Shown piece by piece: positions 25,850 to 34,901 of a DNA stretch of 36,122 nucleotides (the stretch's first letter is position 1; the number at the start of each line of letters is the position of its first letter). The position numbers were made by a program, and so were the translations under genes. The stretch is from NCBI GenBank assembly GCA_022796475.1, contig JAAWIS010000032.1, positions 1 through 36,122 of the forward strand. Direction: 5' to 3'. Below the pieces are notes generated by a model, which worked only from the letters and a program-made list of their open reading frames with translations, was not told the DNA's origin and did no database searches. Source of the DNA: Lachnospiraceae bacterium. Lineage in GTDB: Bacteria; Bacillota; Clostridia; Lachnospirales; Lachnospiraceae.

Positions 25850-25922
25850 GGGCTCGTAGCTTAGCTGGGAAAGCGCTGCGTTCGCAACGCAGAGACCGTG
25901 GGTTCGAATCCCATCGGGTCCA
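25850..25922 (+). tRNA. tRNA-Ala (anticodon CGC)
   Basis: The acceptor stem GGGCTCG/CGGGTCC has discriminator A. The D stem is GCTT/AAGC, the anticodon arm CTGCG-TTCGCAA-CGCAG (anticodon CGC) and the T arm GTGGG-TTCGAAT-CCCAT. CCA is not encoded. Position 3-70 is G with T (G-U in the RNA), the known identity element for alanine. Confidence 0.92.
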
Positions 25923-25935
25923 TATTCAGTAAGGA

Positions 25936-25960
25936 AAGTCTGGCAGATGCCGGGCTTTTT
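25936..25960 (+). terminator. Terminator after tRNA-Ala
   Basis: AAGTCTGGC (25936-25944) pairs with GCCGGGCTT (25949-25957), including G-U pairs, followed by further T. Confidence 0.7.
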
Positions 25961-26099
25961 GCTTTGCACAGGAGCAGCCGGACATGCTCTGGCGTACTGA
26001 CTGAGGGATATTTGCAGATTAAATCCAGCAGGTTAAAGATTGGCCTGTTTTGCCGGACATAGGCGAAAAACTTTGGATATCAGAGGGAGTAATTTAATT

Positions 26100-26858
26100 T
26101 TGTCTGCTATGATACAGGATTATTTGGCTGGAAGAACTACAGTATTGCTGCTTCTCCCGATTGTTTTTGGGATTTTAATCATATCTGTGATTATAATAAA
26201 ACGTATGATGAAGCGGAAGGCTTTTCAAAGAGAGCAGCTTCGCCGTCTTTTGCAAATCGGAAAGCAGGGAGAAGAAGACACGATTTATCAGCTATCCCGT
26301 GTTCGGGGGCCTAAATATATACTTCACAACCTTTATGTGCCTTTAAACAATGGAGCAGGAACCACAGAAATTGATATGATTTTGATTCATAAGACCGGGA
26401 TTTTTGTGATTGAAAACAAGAACTATGCTGGATGGATTTATGGAGATGAGTCAGAATCCAGATGGCTTCAGGTACAAACAAAAGACGGAAAACGCTGGGA
26501 AAAGCTGTTTTATAGTCCGATCCGCCAAAATCAAAACCATATCCGAAATTTAAAGCATTTTCTGGAAGAAGCATTTGACTGGGACATTCCATACTGTTCT
26601 GTGATTGTTTTTAATGATAAAGCGAAGTTAAAAAGGATTCGGATTACATCAGAAGAATTGCTGGTATCAGAAAGCAGAAAAATAAAAAGGCGGCTCCACA
26701 AAAAGATGAGGCGTATGAAGCGGGTATTCGGCAAGCGCCAGATGGCTGCTCTTTATCAACGTCTGGCGCCGTTGGAAAATCCTGGAAAACGAGTGAAAAG
26801 GCAGCATGAGAAGTACGTTAGCCAGGCAGGAGCCAGACACAGACATTTTATGCACTAA
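26100..26858 (+). CDS. Membrane-anchored NERD-domain protein
   Basis: About 252 residues. A single hydrophobic segment near residues 13-36 (TTVLLLLPIVFGILIISVI) is followed by a NERD domain, a PD-(D/E)xK-like fold named for nuclease-related proteins. Key residues are visible in TEIDMILI and FVIENKNYAGWIYG, with the Asp and Glu-x-Lys. The C terminus is strongly basic. The start is uncertain: TTG 26100 has AGGGAG 10 bases upstream, ATG 26109 is the next candidate, and the frame is open to 26040. The function of NERD proteins is largely unknown; DNA processing at the membrane is the family guess. It stands alone after the tRNA. Confidence 0.75.
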   Translation: MSAMIQDYLAGRTTVLLLLPIVFGILIISVIIIKRMMKRKAFQREQLRRLLQIGKQGEEDTIYQLSRVRGPKYILHNLYVPLNNGAGTTEIDMILIHKTGIFVIENKNYAGWIYGDESESRWLQVQTKDGKRWEKLFYSPIRQNQNHIRNLKHFLEEAFDWDIPYCSVIVFNDKAKLKRIRITSEELLVSESRKIKRRLHKKMRRMKRVFGKRQMAALYQRLAPLENPGKRVKRQHEKYVSQAGARHRHFMH

Positions 26859-27029
26859 AAAAATTTCAGGCAGTCGTCTGTATACGAGTCTGTGATGTTC
26901 CATTTCGTTTTTATGGGAGAACGATTCAGAAAATAGATCAATACGATTCATTTTATTAAGTGAAATAAAGGAAGATGGAAGAATTTTATAGAAAAATAGT
27001 TACAAATTTAATTTTTTGCAGATTCGCTA

Positions 27030-27059
27030 TTGACAAAAGAAAATAGTTAACGCTATAAT
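27030..27059 (+). promoter_or_regulatory. Promoter of the aspS T-box transcript
   Basis: TTGACA (27030-27035) and TATAAT (27054-27059) are both consensus, with an 18-base spacer. The stretch 26859-27029 before it is AT-rich and I see nothing else in it. Confidence 0.85.
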
Positions 27060-27066
27060 TTGTGCA

Positions 27067-27538
27067 ATGGCTATGACGGAGAGAAGTAGCGTATTTTATC
27101 GTTCCCAGTGAGCGGAGGATAGTGAGAACTCTGCAAAGTGAATTTACGTGAATAACACTCCTGAGCTGCAAACAGAACGTTGCGGTTGTCTGAAGATTAT
27201 GTATGGTCTGTATGATATCCAGATAGCGGATCTTCATAGTAACCGTCATGTCCCGCTTAGCTCAACCATAAATGAAAGGGGCATCTGTGAATCCTCAAGG
27301 AGATATGCAGAAAATGGGGCAGGCGCTGCAATCAGTAAGGGAGCCGTGCGCTGTACGAAAATCAGCAAGGTTTTTCAACAAGGTTCATTAGAATTCCAAA
27401 AGCTGCATACGAATATTGAATGTGAGGCAGCATATGGGTTGAAATGACCAGTGAGCGACTGCAAGACAGTAATTCAGGTGGTACCGCGGACAATGGCTGT
27501 TCGTCCTGAGCATTTTGTTCAGGAGGGGCAGCTTTTTT
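27067..27538 (+). promoter_or_regulatory. T-box leader of aspS with an apparent Asn (AAC) specifier
   Basis: The T-box sequence AGGTGGTACCGCG is at 27476-27488. The terminator is formed by GCTG..TCCTGA (27496-27509) and TCAGGA..CAGC (27519-27532) with six T. Stem I starts with GACGGAGAGAAGTAGC; its AGTA (27085-27088) faces GAA (27150-27152), and the outer helix pairs GGAG (27078-27081) with CTCC (27158-27161). The codon in the specifier position is AAC (27154-27156), that is Asn, not Asp. The stretch between stem I and the T-box is about 300 bases, longer than usual, and includes nested CGGTT/AACCG and GAAGAT/ATCTTC stems. A further 7-bp stem (27552-27558/27583-27589) lies between terminator and gene. 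Confidence 0.9.
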
Positions 27539-27692
27539 GCGTTGCAGCGTGCTGTCTGTCTGCTTACTTCGTAAAATTTTTACAGACAGAGTGCTAAACG
27601 GAAAACGATTTAAAATGTTTGCCGGCCAGTGCAATGCAGAAAGCTGCTCATTCTGTACAGGAACTACTGTTATAGGAAGTGAGGAGAAGACT

Positions 27693-29441
27693 ATGAGCAA
27701 AGGAAACATGTATCGAAGCCGGACACTAGACAAAATTAGCGAGCAGGATGTAGGGGCTGTAATAAAAGCAGCAGGATGGGTGGAAAATATCCGGGATCAC
27801 GGAGGCGTGTCTTTTATCGATCTGCGGGATATGTACGGAGTGCTGCAGGTAGTACTTAAAGATTCCAGCTTGTTAAAAGGGATTGGCAGAGAAGACTGCG
27901 TATCTTTTGAAGGGGTGATTGACCTTCGGGATGAAGAAACCTACAATCCTAAGATACCCACAGGAACCATTGAACTAGAAGCTAATTCGGTAACTGTTTT
28001 AGGCAAGGTCCGTCAGGCGCTGCCCTTTGACATTATGACTTCAAAAGAAACAAGAGAAGATTTGCGTCTGAAATACCGCTATCTGGATCTGCGGAATAAA
28101 AAGGTAAAGGATGGCATCATCTTCCGTTCCAATGTTATCAGCTTTCTGCGGCAGAAGATGACAGATATGGGATTTTTGGAAATTCAAACACCAATTCTCT
28201 GTGCTTCTTCACCAGAGGGTGCCAGGGACTATATCATTCCTTCCCGCAGGCATAAGGGAAAATTTTATGCGCTTCCCCAGGCGCCCCAGCAGTTTAAACA
28301 GCTTCTGATGGTGTCTGGTTTTGACAAGTACTTTCAGATCGCTCCATGCTTCAGGGACGAAGATTCCAGGGCAGACCGTTCTCCGGGGGAATTTTACCAG
28401 TTAGATTTTGAGATGAGTTTTGCTGCTCAGGAAGATGTGTTCCGGGCAGGCGAGGAGGTTTTAACAGCAGTATTTGAACGGTTTGCGCCGGAAGGCTTTT
28501 CGGTATCCCAGGCGCCTTATCCGGTTATTAGCTACCGGCAGGCTATGCTGGAGTTTGGAACGGATAAGCCAGATTTTAGGAATCCTCTGAGAATTATTGA
28601 TGTAACTGACTTTTTCCAGCGATGCAGCTTCCGCCCCTTCCATAAAAAGACGGTCCGTGGAATCCGGGTTCACGCTGAGATGTCCAAAGGGTTTCATGAA
28701 AAATTGCTGCAGTTTGCCCAGTCTATCGGCATGGGCGGTTTGGGATATCTGGAAGTGGAAACAGATATGAGCTATAAGGGGCCTATTGATAAGTTTATCC
28801 CAGAAGAGATAAAAGGCGAAATTGCTCAAATTGCAGGCCTCAAACCGGGAGATACCTTGTTTTTAATTGCTGATAAAGAGGCGCGTGCTGCCCATCTTGC
28901 AGGGCAGATTCGTACAGAATTAGGAAAGCGGCTGGATATTTGTGAGAAAGATGCATATCGTTTCTGTTTTGTAAATGATTTCCCTATGTATGAGTATGAT
29001 CCGGAAGAAAAAAAGATTGTGTTTACCCATAATCCATTTTCTATGCCCCAAGGCGGTTTAGAGGCTCTTTTAACGAAAGATCCCCTGGATATTCTGGCTT
29101 ATCAGTATGATATTGTATGCAATGGGGTAGAGCTTTCCTCTGGTGCAGTCCGCAACCATGATTTGAATATTATGGTAAAGGCATTTGAGATTGCCGGATA
29201 TACGGAGGAAGAATTAAAGACGAAATTTGGAGCGCTGTACTATGGGTTCCAGTTCGGTGCACCGCCTCATGCAGGAATGGCTCCGGGGGTGGATCGGATG
29301 ATTATGCTTCTTCGGAATGAGGATAATATACGAGAAATCATTCCCTTCCCTATGAATGGAAACGGACAGGATCTTATGTGCGGGGCACCAGGAGAGGTAA
29401 CGGAAACGCAGCTTCGGGAAGCCCATATTAAAATAAGATAA
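27693..29441 (+). CDS. aspS: Aspartyl-tRNA synthetase, probably non-discriminating
   Basis: A 582-residue class II synthetase of bacterial type that attaches Asp to tRNA. It has an N-terminal anticodon-binding OB fold (about 1-105), motif 1 around FLEIQTPIL, motif 2 in YFQIAPCFRDEDSRADR, the bacterial insertion domain (about 290-420), and motif 3 in GMAPGVDRMIMLL. His36 in RDHGGVSFIDLRD corresponds to the position where discriminating enzymes such as that of E. coli have Leu; His there is associated with enzymes that also charge tRNA-Asn. This fits the Asn-type T-box upstream. GGAGAAG precedes ATG 27693; the open frame upstream to 27537 lies in the leader. Confidence 0.95.
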   Translation: MSKGNMYRSRTLDKISEQDVGAVIKAAGWVENIRDHGGVSFIDLRDMYGVLQVVLKDSSLLKGIGREDCVSFEGVIDLRDEETYNPKIPTGTIELEANSVTVLGKVRQALPFDIMTSKETREDLRLKYRYLDLRNKKVKDGIIFRSNVISFLRQKMTDMGFLEIQTPILCASSPEGARDYIIPSRRHKGKFYALPQAPQQFKQLLMVSGFDKYFQIAPCFRDEDSRADRSPGEFYQLDFEMSFAAQEDVFRAGEEVLTAVFERFAPEGFSVSQAPYPVISYRQAMLEFGTDKPDFRNPLRIIDVTDFFQRCSFRPFHKKTVRGIRVHAEMSKGFHEKLLQFAQSIGMGGLGYLEVETDMSYKGPIDKFIPEEIKGEIAQIAGLKPGDTLFLIADKEARAAHLAGQIRTELGKRLDICEKDAYRFCFVNDFPMYEYDPEEKKIVFTHNPFSMPQGGLEALLTKDPLDILAYQYDIVCNGVELSSGAVRNHDLNIMVKAFEIAGYTEEELKTKFGALYYGFQFGAPPHAGMAPGVDRMIMLLRNEDNIREIIPFPMNGNGQDLMCGAPGEVTETQLREAHIKIR

Positions 29442-29452
29442 GATATAAAAAT

Positions 29453-29500
29453 AAGGATGCTGCAAAGCAGGTTTTACGGTCTGCTTGCAGCATCCTTTTT
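29453..29500 (+). terminator. Terminator of aspS
   Basis: AAGGATGCTGCAAAGCAG (29453-29470) pairs with CTGCTTGCAGCATCCTT (29481-29497) around a 10-base loop, followed by a T-run. Confidence 0.9.
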
Positions 29501-29625
29501 CAATTGATAGGAAGCAATTTCCTATTAATTGAAAACCCTCCGGGAGATGCGCACTTCGCGCCTAAGGAAACTGTCTGCTGGCGCAGACGCGCTCCGGCGC
29601 GCGAGTTCGATTCATCGGACTCTTT
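29501..29625. repeat. Dispersed hairpin-rich repeat, copy 2
   Basis: It begins with a 13-bp stem CAATTGATAGGAA/TTCCTATTAATTG (29501-29513 with 29519-29531), then AAAACCCTCCGG and the same four GC-rich hairpins as at 12780-12875, almost base for base. The last stem (29603-29611 with 29614-29622) differs from copy 1 by paired changes: two G-C/C-G pairs have become A-T/T-A and one C-G has become T-G, so the helix is kept. The leading stem is different in sequence from copy 1 but in the same place. Confidence 0.8.
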
Positions 29626-29671
29626 GTTCGAACCTGTCAGAAACAAAATGGTTAAGCCTTATCTGTGGAAC

Positions 29672-30061
29672 TTACACAAGCCGGTTAATAAAAAGGCTTA
29701 ATGAAGAAGCTTCCGAGAGCCGTCCGTAGATATTTGACGGATTTTCTTCCCTTTCCTGACTGCTGTTTTTTTGCTCCTCTTCCTGTGCGGCTTTCTGCTT
29801 TTGCGCCTCTTCCTGCAAAGCGTTCTGTTTTTGCGCTTCTTTCTGCTTTAACTGCTCAAGGCGTGCTTGTGCTGCCTGGATTTCTTTTTCCAGTTCCCGC
29901 ACCTTGTCGCTGTCATGGTTTTGAGAAGCTTCTTTTTTTTCCTGATTCAATTTTTGGATCTTTTTTTCCAAAGCTTTTATTTGGGGATTGCCGCCATTGG
30001 AACTTTGGGATTTCATCATACTGGCTGAAAACGCCGGAGAAATAACAGGTGTTATGCTCAT
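29672..30061 (-). CDS. FlxA-like coiled-coil protein
   Basis: A 129-residue hydrophilic protein. The N terminus MSITPVISPAFSASMMKSQ is short and unstructured, and a coiled coil runs from about 25 to 100 with ALEKKIQKLNQEKKEA and repeated Lys/Gln/Glu/Ala-rich segments. This matches the FlxA-like family, of unknown function. The start at 30061 has GGAGGTGA 5-8 bases upstream; a GTG three codons earlier would overlap that site. It lies downstream of the agr-like two-component pair on the same strand, with a 255-base gap, and may be one of its targets. An inverted repeat TTAAGCCTT/AAGGCTTAA (29652-29660, 29693-29701) spans its end. Confidence 0.65.
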   Translation of the reverse strand: MSITPVISPAFSASMMKSQSSNGGNPQIKALEKKIQKLNQEKKEASQNHDSDKVRELEKEIQAAQARLEQLKQKEAQKQNALQEEAQKQKAAQEEEQKNSSQEREENPSNIYGRLSEASSLSLFINRLV

Positions 30062-30316
30062 ATAGGTCACCTCCCTTTTGTTATTATGTACGCTGGGAAT
30101 CTCTCCTGCACATGCTTTTGCAGCAGCTCATTTGTCATATGTACATAAATTTAATCAATGCTGGTTCCACATACACTGCATAAATTTTGCACACCTGACA
30201 AATGCTCATGTCACAAAACCGGGCACGAAAAGACTTCGAGTGTACATGATTGAGCACCCGCTCTAAATATGTTATCGGCAGCAACAAAAGTAGAATAACA
30301 AAATTGATGCAGTCAG

Positions 30317-31678
30317 TCAGTTTTCTGTTGTAAAAGGCGGAAGAAGGAACAGCAATTCTAATCGATATATTCCATCAGAAACCTGGTTGTGAATCGTGCC
30401 ATTTTGCTTTTCCATAACAGCCCGGATATTGGAAAGCCCAATTCCGTCCTTTGGCAAATCAGCTAAGCGGGGATCGCAGCTATTTTCAATTAAGATCAGG
30501 TAAAAATTCCCCTTTTTTCTGCCGGATATGTGGAGGAACCGATTTTCTTCTGGAAGTTCATCACAAGCGGCCAGGGCATTATCTATGGCATTCGCCAAAA
30601 CGATACACCAGTCATAGTCATGAACACTGCTTTCCTTTGGCAGCGTCAACTGGCAGGAAACTGAAATTTTCTTCTGTTTTGCAACTGAAAACTTACTTCC
30701 AAGAAGGGCGTCTACTGCGGCATTTCCAGTCTGAACAGGAGAGGAAAGAAGGGACAGGCTTTCTTCCAGGCAAATCAGATATTCATAGGCTTGACGGCTG
30801 TTATCTGCTTTCAGCAATTGTGCCAGCACAGTTAAGTGGTTTTTGATATCATGGCGGAAGGCAGCAGTTTGTTCATAGCGGAGTTTTGATTCCTGAATAT
30901 AGATTTTCTGCTGCTGGATCTGCTGCTGGAATCTTTGAAGATTTTGCCAGGCATAAAAAGAGGCGATGATTTTTTGGTAAGCAATCAGAGCAAAAAACAA
31001 GCATCCGCAGGCAAATATCTGCAGAAAGAGTATTTCTGCATGGTTAATAACCGGATATAGCAGTCCGGAGCTGGAATCAACCATAATCGTGGAACCGTAG
31101 ATGGTGTTTTGAATAGTTTCCTCTACCAGAGAGATAAAAAAAACAGGGACAGTCAAAAGCGCCAATTCCGTATGTGCCGGGATATGGATGGGACATTGGA
31201 AATGCTTTAAAATGATCCGGGAAAAAAGAAGAAACAAAAAAAGGTTCAGCAGTTCTCTTGCCGTATCAGATATTAATATCAGAATGGGGCTGGACAGTAT
31301 AAAATTAAAAGAATAGAAAGCAGCCCATTGGGCGATGCCGCGGCATAAGCTGGATGCAGAGATGGTCAGGGCAGAAGCATAAAAAGCAGAGGCATGCGTC
31401 TGCTTTTGAAACAGCAGCCCTACAACAAAAAGCAGAAGGATTTCTGACAGCAGCAGAAAGATTCCCGCAATTGAAACTTTAAGTGCCAGCGCGGTGAGAA
31501 TTCCGTGAAAAGCAACATACCCAATGCCTAAGCCCCGGCGAAAGGGGACTTGCCTTAAGCGGCAAAAAAAATAAAAAGAAGCTAAGGGTATGAAAAGATG
31601 GCCGATGATAATTGGCAGAACAAACTGCCACGGAATCTGATATGAACTATCAGGAATTGCCTGAAATAACATGTCCAA
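30317..31678 (-). CDS. Agr-like sensor histidine kinase, GHKL type
   Basis: A 453-residue membrane kinase. Six to seven hydrophobic segments fill residues 15-240, then a coiled linker and the dimerisation helix AAFRHDIKNHLTVLAQLL with phosphorylated His276. The GHKL ATPase domain has ANAIDNALAAC and DGIGLSNIRAVMEK. This architecture is that of AgrC and related peptide sensors. The start is TTG 31678, 6 bases after AGGAGG; ATG 31672 is the alternative. It follows the response regulator gene by 13 bases. No agrB or agrD-like gene is seen, so the signal is unknown. Confidence 0.85.
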   Translation of the reverse strand: MDMLFQAIPDSSYQIPWQFVLPIIIGHLFIPLASFYFFCRLRQVPFRRGLGIGYVAFHGILTALALKVSIAGIFLLLSEILLLFVVGLLFQKQTHASAFYASALTISASSLCRGIAQWAAFYSFNFILSSPILILISDTARELLNLFLFLLFSRIILKHFQCPIHIPAHTELALLTVPVFFISLVEETIQNTIYGSTIMVDSSSGLLYPVINHAEILFLQIFACGCLFFALIAYQKIIASFYAWQNLQRFQQQIQQQKIYIQESKLRYEQTAAFRHDIKNHLTVLAQLLKADNSRQAYEYLICLEESLSLLSSPVQTGNAAVDALLGSKFSVAKQKKISVSCQLTLPKESSVHDYDWCIVLANAIDNALAACDELPEENRFLHISGRKKGNFYLILIENSCDPRLADLPKDGIGLSNIRAVMEKQNGTIHNQVSDGIYRLELLFLLPPFTTEN

Positions 31679-31691
31679 AAAAATCCTCCTT

Positions 31692-32402
31692 TTAGATACC
31701 GTTTTGCTTTGCCATGTATTCCAGCATTTGATTCATAAGAAGAGAATGATGCTGTCTGGAAACCGGAAGCTTCTCCCCGTTTTCCAGTGTAATTAATCCG
31801 TTTGTATACTGGGACAGGTAGTCTGGATTTACAAGGAAACTTCGATGGCATTTAATAAAATGGGGGCCGGACTGCTGCTCCAACTCTTTCATTTTTCCGT
31901 AATAGTCAATGATTCCCTGCTTCGTATGGAGATAAATTTTCCGGTTCCTAACCTCGCAGTAATAGATATCGCCAAACTTAACGGATTTGCACCAGTTTGC
32001 CGTTTGTATAAAAAGGGAACTTTCCAACCGGTCATCCAGACGTTTCAGTACCCGCTGCAAGGTGCGCCGAAACCGTGTTTGATCAATTGGCTTTAATAAA
32101 TAGTCTGTGGCTTCTACCTCAAACGCATCCGGCATATAGTCAGCCAGTACAGTTACAAAAATCAATACGCCGTCAAATTTCTGGGAACGCAGACGTTTTG
32201 CAAGCTCTACCCCATTTAAATTCGGCAGTTGGATATCCAGAAAAATCAGATCATAATGGAATGGGGAAGCTAAAAGAGAAAGCCCGCTTGCAAAACAGGA
32301 AATATCAAAAGGCCGGTTTTCAAAGGTAAAAAATTCTGAAAGAAGCTGTTTTAACTGCTGGCACATTACAGGTTCATCATCGCAAACCGCAATCTTAATC
32401 AT
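31692..32402 (-). CDS. LytTR-family response regulator
   Basis: A 236-residue regulator. The receiver domain (1-120) has the acidic pair in VCDDEP, phosphorylation site Asp56 in LIFLDIQLP, and Lys in YLLKPID. The LytTR DNA-binding domain (about 135-232) includes YCEVRNRKIYLHT and FIKCHRSFLVNPDYL. The start at 32402 (MIKIAVCDDE) has GGGAGGTAA about 9 bases upstream; the frame to 32471 has no support. It forms an operon with the GHKL kinase and is divergent from topB. Confidence 0.9.
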   Translation of the reverse strand: MIKIAVCDDEPVMCQQLKQLLSEFFTFENRPFDISCFASGLSLLASPFHYDLIFLDIQLPNLNGVELAKRLRSQKFDGVLIFVTVLADYMPDAFEVEATDYLLKPIDQTRFRRTLQRVLKRLDDRLESSLFIQTANWCKSVKFGDIYYCEVRNRKIYLHTKQGIIDYYGKMKELEQQSGPHFIKCHRSFLVNPDYLSQYTNGLITLENGEKLPVSRQHHSLLMNQMLEYMAKQNGI

Positions 32403-32442
32403 AAGAATATTACCTCCCAGGATTTTGATTGGCTTTTTTACC

Positions 32443-32471
32443 ATTTTACCTGTTCGATGCGGGTTTTTCAA
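32443..32471 (-). promoter_or_regulatory. Promoter of the two-component operon
   Basis: TTGAAA (32466-32471, minus strand) and TAAAAT (32443-32448) are 17 bases apart. Confidence 0.6.
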
Positions 32472-32501
32472 TAAAAATGCTGCGGAAAGTTATGGAAATG
32501 A

Positions 32502-32530
32502 TGCAAATAGCCGGACAATTGTGTTATACT
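32502..32530 (+). promoter_or_regulatory. Predicted promoter of topB
   Basis: An extended -10, TGTTATACT (32522-32530), with a weak -35 TGCAAA (32502-32507) at 17 bases from TATACT. Confidence 0.5.
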
Positions 32531-32564
32531 TTCAGCAGGACTGGAAACAAGAAAGGATTTAAGT

Positions 32565-34901
32565 ATGAAATCATTAGTGATCGCGGAAAAGCCTTCCGTA
32601 GCCAGAGATATTGCCCGGGTATTAAAATGCAGAAATAACAGAAACGGAGCCATTGAAGGCGATGCCTATGTGGTAACATGGGGGTTAGGGCATCTGGTAA
32701 CATTAGCAGATCCGGAAGGATACGATAAAAAGTATAAGGAATGGAAGATGGAAGATCTTCCTATGATGCCGGAACCTTTTAAACTGGAGGTGATCCGCCA
32801 GACGGCTAAGCAGTTTCAGGCTGTGAAGGCACAGTTATTCCGGAAAGATATTCACCAGGTGATTATTGCCACAGACGCCGGACGGGAGGGGGAACTGGTA
32901 GCCAGGCTGATTCTGAAAAAAGCGGAATGCAGAAAGCCCATCAAGCGTCTTTGGATTTCTTCCGTAACTGATAAAGCTATTCGGGAAGGATTTGACCACT
33001 TAAAAGAGGGAAAAGAATATGAAAATCTGTACGATGCGGCAATGTGCAGAGCAGAGGCAGACTGGCTGGTGGGAATGAATGCAACCAGGGCACTTACCTG
33101 CAAATACAATGCCCAGCTTTCCTGCGGAAGGGTACAGACTCCTACTTTGGCTATGATTGCAGCCAGAGAAAAGGAAATCAAAGAATTTGTTCCGAAATCG
33201 TATTATGGCCTGCAGGCCGGATGGAAACAGGCAGGGGGAGAAGTACTGTTATTTACCTGGCAGGAAGAAAAATCTGGAAGCAGCCGTTCCTACGACCAAA
33301 ACCGGATGAAAGAGCTTAAGAATCAGCTTCAAGGGCAGAAGGGAAGGGTAGAAGAGTTAAAATCTTCTCTTAAAAAGACTCAGGCACCCCTTCTGTATGA
33401 TTTAACGGAGCTGCAGAGAGAGGCGAACAGAAGATTTCAATATTCCGCTAAAGAAACCCTGAATATTATGCAGCGGCTGTATGAAAATCATAAAGTGCTT
33501 ACCTATCCACGAACCGATTCCCGGTATTTAAGCAGTGATATCCTGCCTACCATAAAGGAACGGCTGAAGGCCTGCGGCGTAGGTCCTTATAAAAAGCTGG
33601 CTGGCCAGCTTATGCGGCAGCCGCTTCCGGCCAAGCCCTTTTTTGTGGATAATAGCAAAGTATCCGATCACCATGCCATTATCCCCACAGAACAATTTGT
33701 ACAGCTTGATCATATGACAGTTGACGAACGCCGGATTTATGATTTGGTTGTAAGGCGTTTTTTGGCAGTGCTGTACCCGCCGTACCAGTATGAACAGATA
33801 AGCCTGACGCTAAAGGTAGGAAATGAGCAGTTTAAGGCCCGCAGCATAGCAGTGAAAGATCCCGGTTGGAAATCGGTATATGAAAATGAAATGGACAGTT
33901 CGGAGGGAAGGAACGGAGGCAGCAGAAATGGAAATTGGGATGAATTTGGAAACTGGGAGGAAGAGGAGTTTTGGGAAACAGGCGGTTTCCAAAATAATCA
34001 TTTACGGGAAGACGGCTGCTACAGGGAAGCAGATCAAAAGACCCTGACCTCCCTAACGAAAGGTGACTGGCTGGCGCCTTTAGCGATTACCATAACAGAA
34101 GGAAAAACCAAGCCGCCGGCCTTATTTAACGAGGCAACCTTGTTATCAGCCATGGAAAAGCCAATCGCATATCTGGAAACGAAGGATCAGGCAATGGTAA
34201 AAACATTAGGAGAAACGGGCGGCTTGGGAACAGTGGCAACCAGAGCAGATATTATTGAAAAGTTATTTGCAAGCTTTCTGGTGGAAAAGCGGGGAAAGGA
34301 TATTTTGTTAACATCAAAAGGACATCAGCTTTTGAAGCTGGTTCCGGAGGACTTAAAAAAACCGGAACTGACGGCTGTTTGGGAGATGAAACTGGGAAAA
34401 ATCGCCAAAGGAAACTTAAAGCGGAATGTATTTATGAAGGAGATCCGGGGATACTCCCAGCAGTTGACGGATCAGATTAAAGGTGGAGAGGGAACCTTCC
34501 GCCATGATAATTTAACGAATACCAAATGTCCCAACTGCGGCAAACGGATGCTTCTCGTTAAAGGAAAAAACAGCCAGATGCTGGTATGCCAGGACAGGGA
34601 ATGCGGTCATCGGGAAACGATTGCCCGCACATCCAACGCCCGCTGCCCTGTATGCCATAAAAAGATGGAGCTTCGGGGAAAAGGAGAAGGACAGATTTTT
34701 GTGTGCGGATGCGGTTATAAGGAAAAACTGACCGCTTTTCAGGAACGGAGAAAACGGGAGGGGGCAGGCGTTTCGAAAAAGGATGTAGCCCGGTATTTAA
34801 ACCAGCAGAAAAAAGAAGCCAGCCAGCCCATTAATAATGGATTTGCCCTGGCTTTGGCAGGGATAAAATTAGATGAAAAGCAGGATGGGCAAAAGGGATG
34901 A
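32565..34901 (+). CDS. topB: DNA topoisomerase III
   Basis: A 778-residue type IA topoisomerase that passes and decatenates DNA strands. The Toprim domain starts MKSLVIAEKPSVARDIA and includes IIATDAGREGE. The catalytic Tyr is in VLTYPRTDSRYLS at about residue 310. A hydrophilic, Glu/Gly/Asn-rich insertion of about 45 residues (around 445-490) looks like an unstructured spacer. Two C-terminal zinc ribbons follow: CPNCGKR..CQDRECGH and CPVCHKK..CGCGYKE. The gene is on the chromosome next to no conjugation genes, though TopB is also common on integrative elements. AGAAAGGA precedes the ATG. The stop overlaps the next start. Confidence 0.93.
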   Translation: MKSLVIAEKPSVARDIARVLKCRNNRNGAIEGDAYVVTWGLGHLVTLADPEGYDKKYKEWKMEDLPMMPEPFKLEVIRQTAKQFQAVKAQLFRKDIHQVIIATDAGREGELVARLILKKAECRKPIKRLWISSVTDKAIREGFDHLKEGKEYENLYDAAMCRAEADWLVGMNATRALTCKYNAQLSCGRVQTPTLAMIAAREKEIKEFVPKSYYGLQAGWKQAGGEVLLFTWQEEKSGSSRSYDQNRMKELKNQLQGQKGRVEELKSSLKKTQAPLLYDLTELQREANRRFQYSAKETLNIMQRLYENHKVLTYPRTDSRYLSSDILPTIKERLKACGVGPYKKLAGQLMRQPLPAKPFFVDNSKVSDHHAIIPTEQFVQLDHMTVDERRIYDLVVRRFLAVLYPPYQYEQISLTLKVGNEQFKARSIAVKDPGWKSVYENEMDSSEGRNGGSRNGNWDEFGNWEEEEFWETGGFQNNHLREDGCYREADQKTLTSLTKGDWLAPLAITITEGKTKPPALFNEATLLSAMEKPIAYLETKDQAMVKTLGETGGLGTVATRADIIEKLFASFLVEKRGKDILLTSKGHQLLKLVPEDLKKPELTAVWEMKLGKIAKGNLKRNVFMKEIRGYSQQLTDQIKGGEGTFRHDNLTNTKCPNCGKRMLLVKGKNSQMLVCQDRECGHRETIARTSNARCPVCHKKMELRGKGEGQIFVCGCGYKEKLTAFQERRKREGAGVSKKDVARYLNQQKKEASQPINNGFALALAGIKLDEKQDGQKG

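Noticed and set aside
27148-27447. Open frame inside the aspS leader
   Set aside because: It overlaps T-box stem I and the structured insert; the RNA fold explains the sequence better.
29504-29729. Two short plus-strand frames over repeat copy 2
   Set aside because: They coincide with the non-coding hairpin repeat and have no ribosome-binding site.
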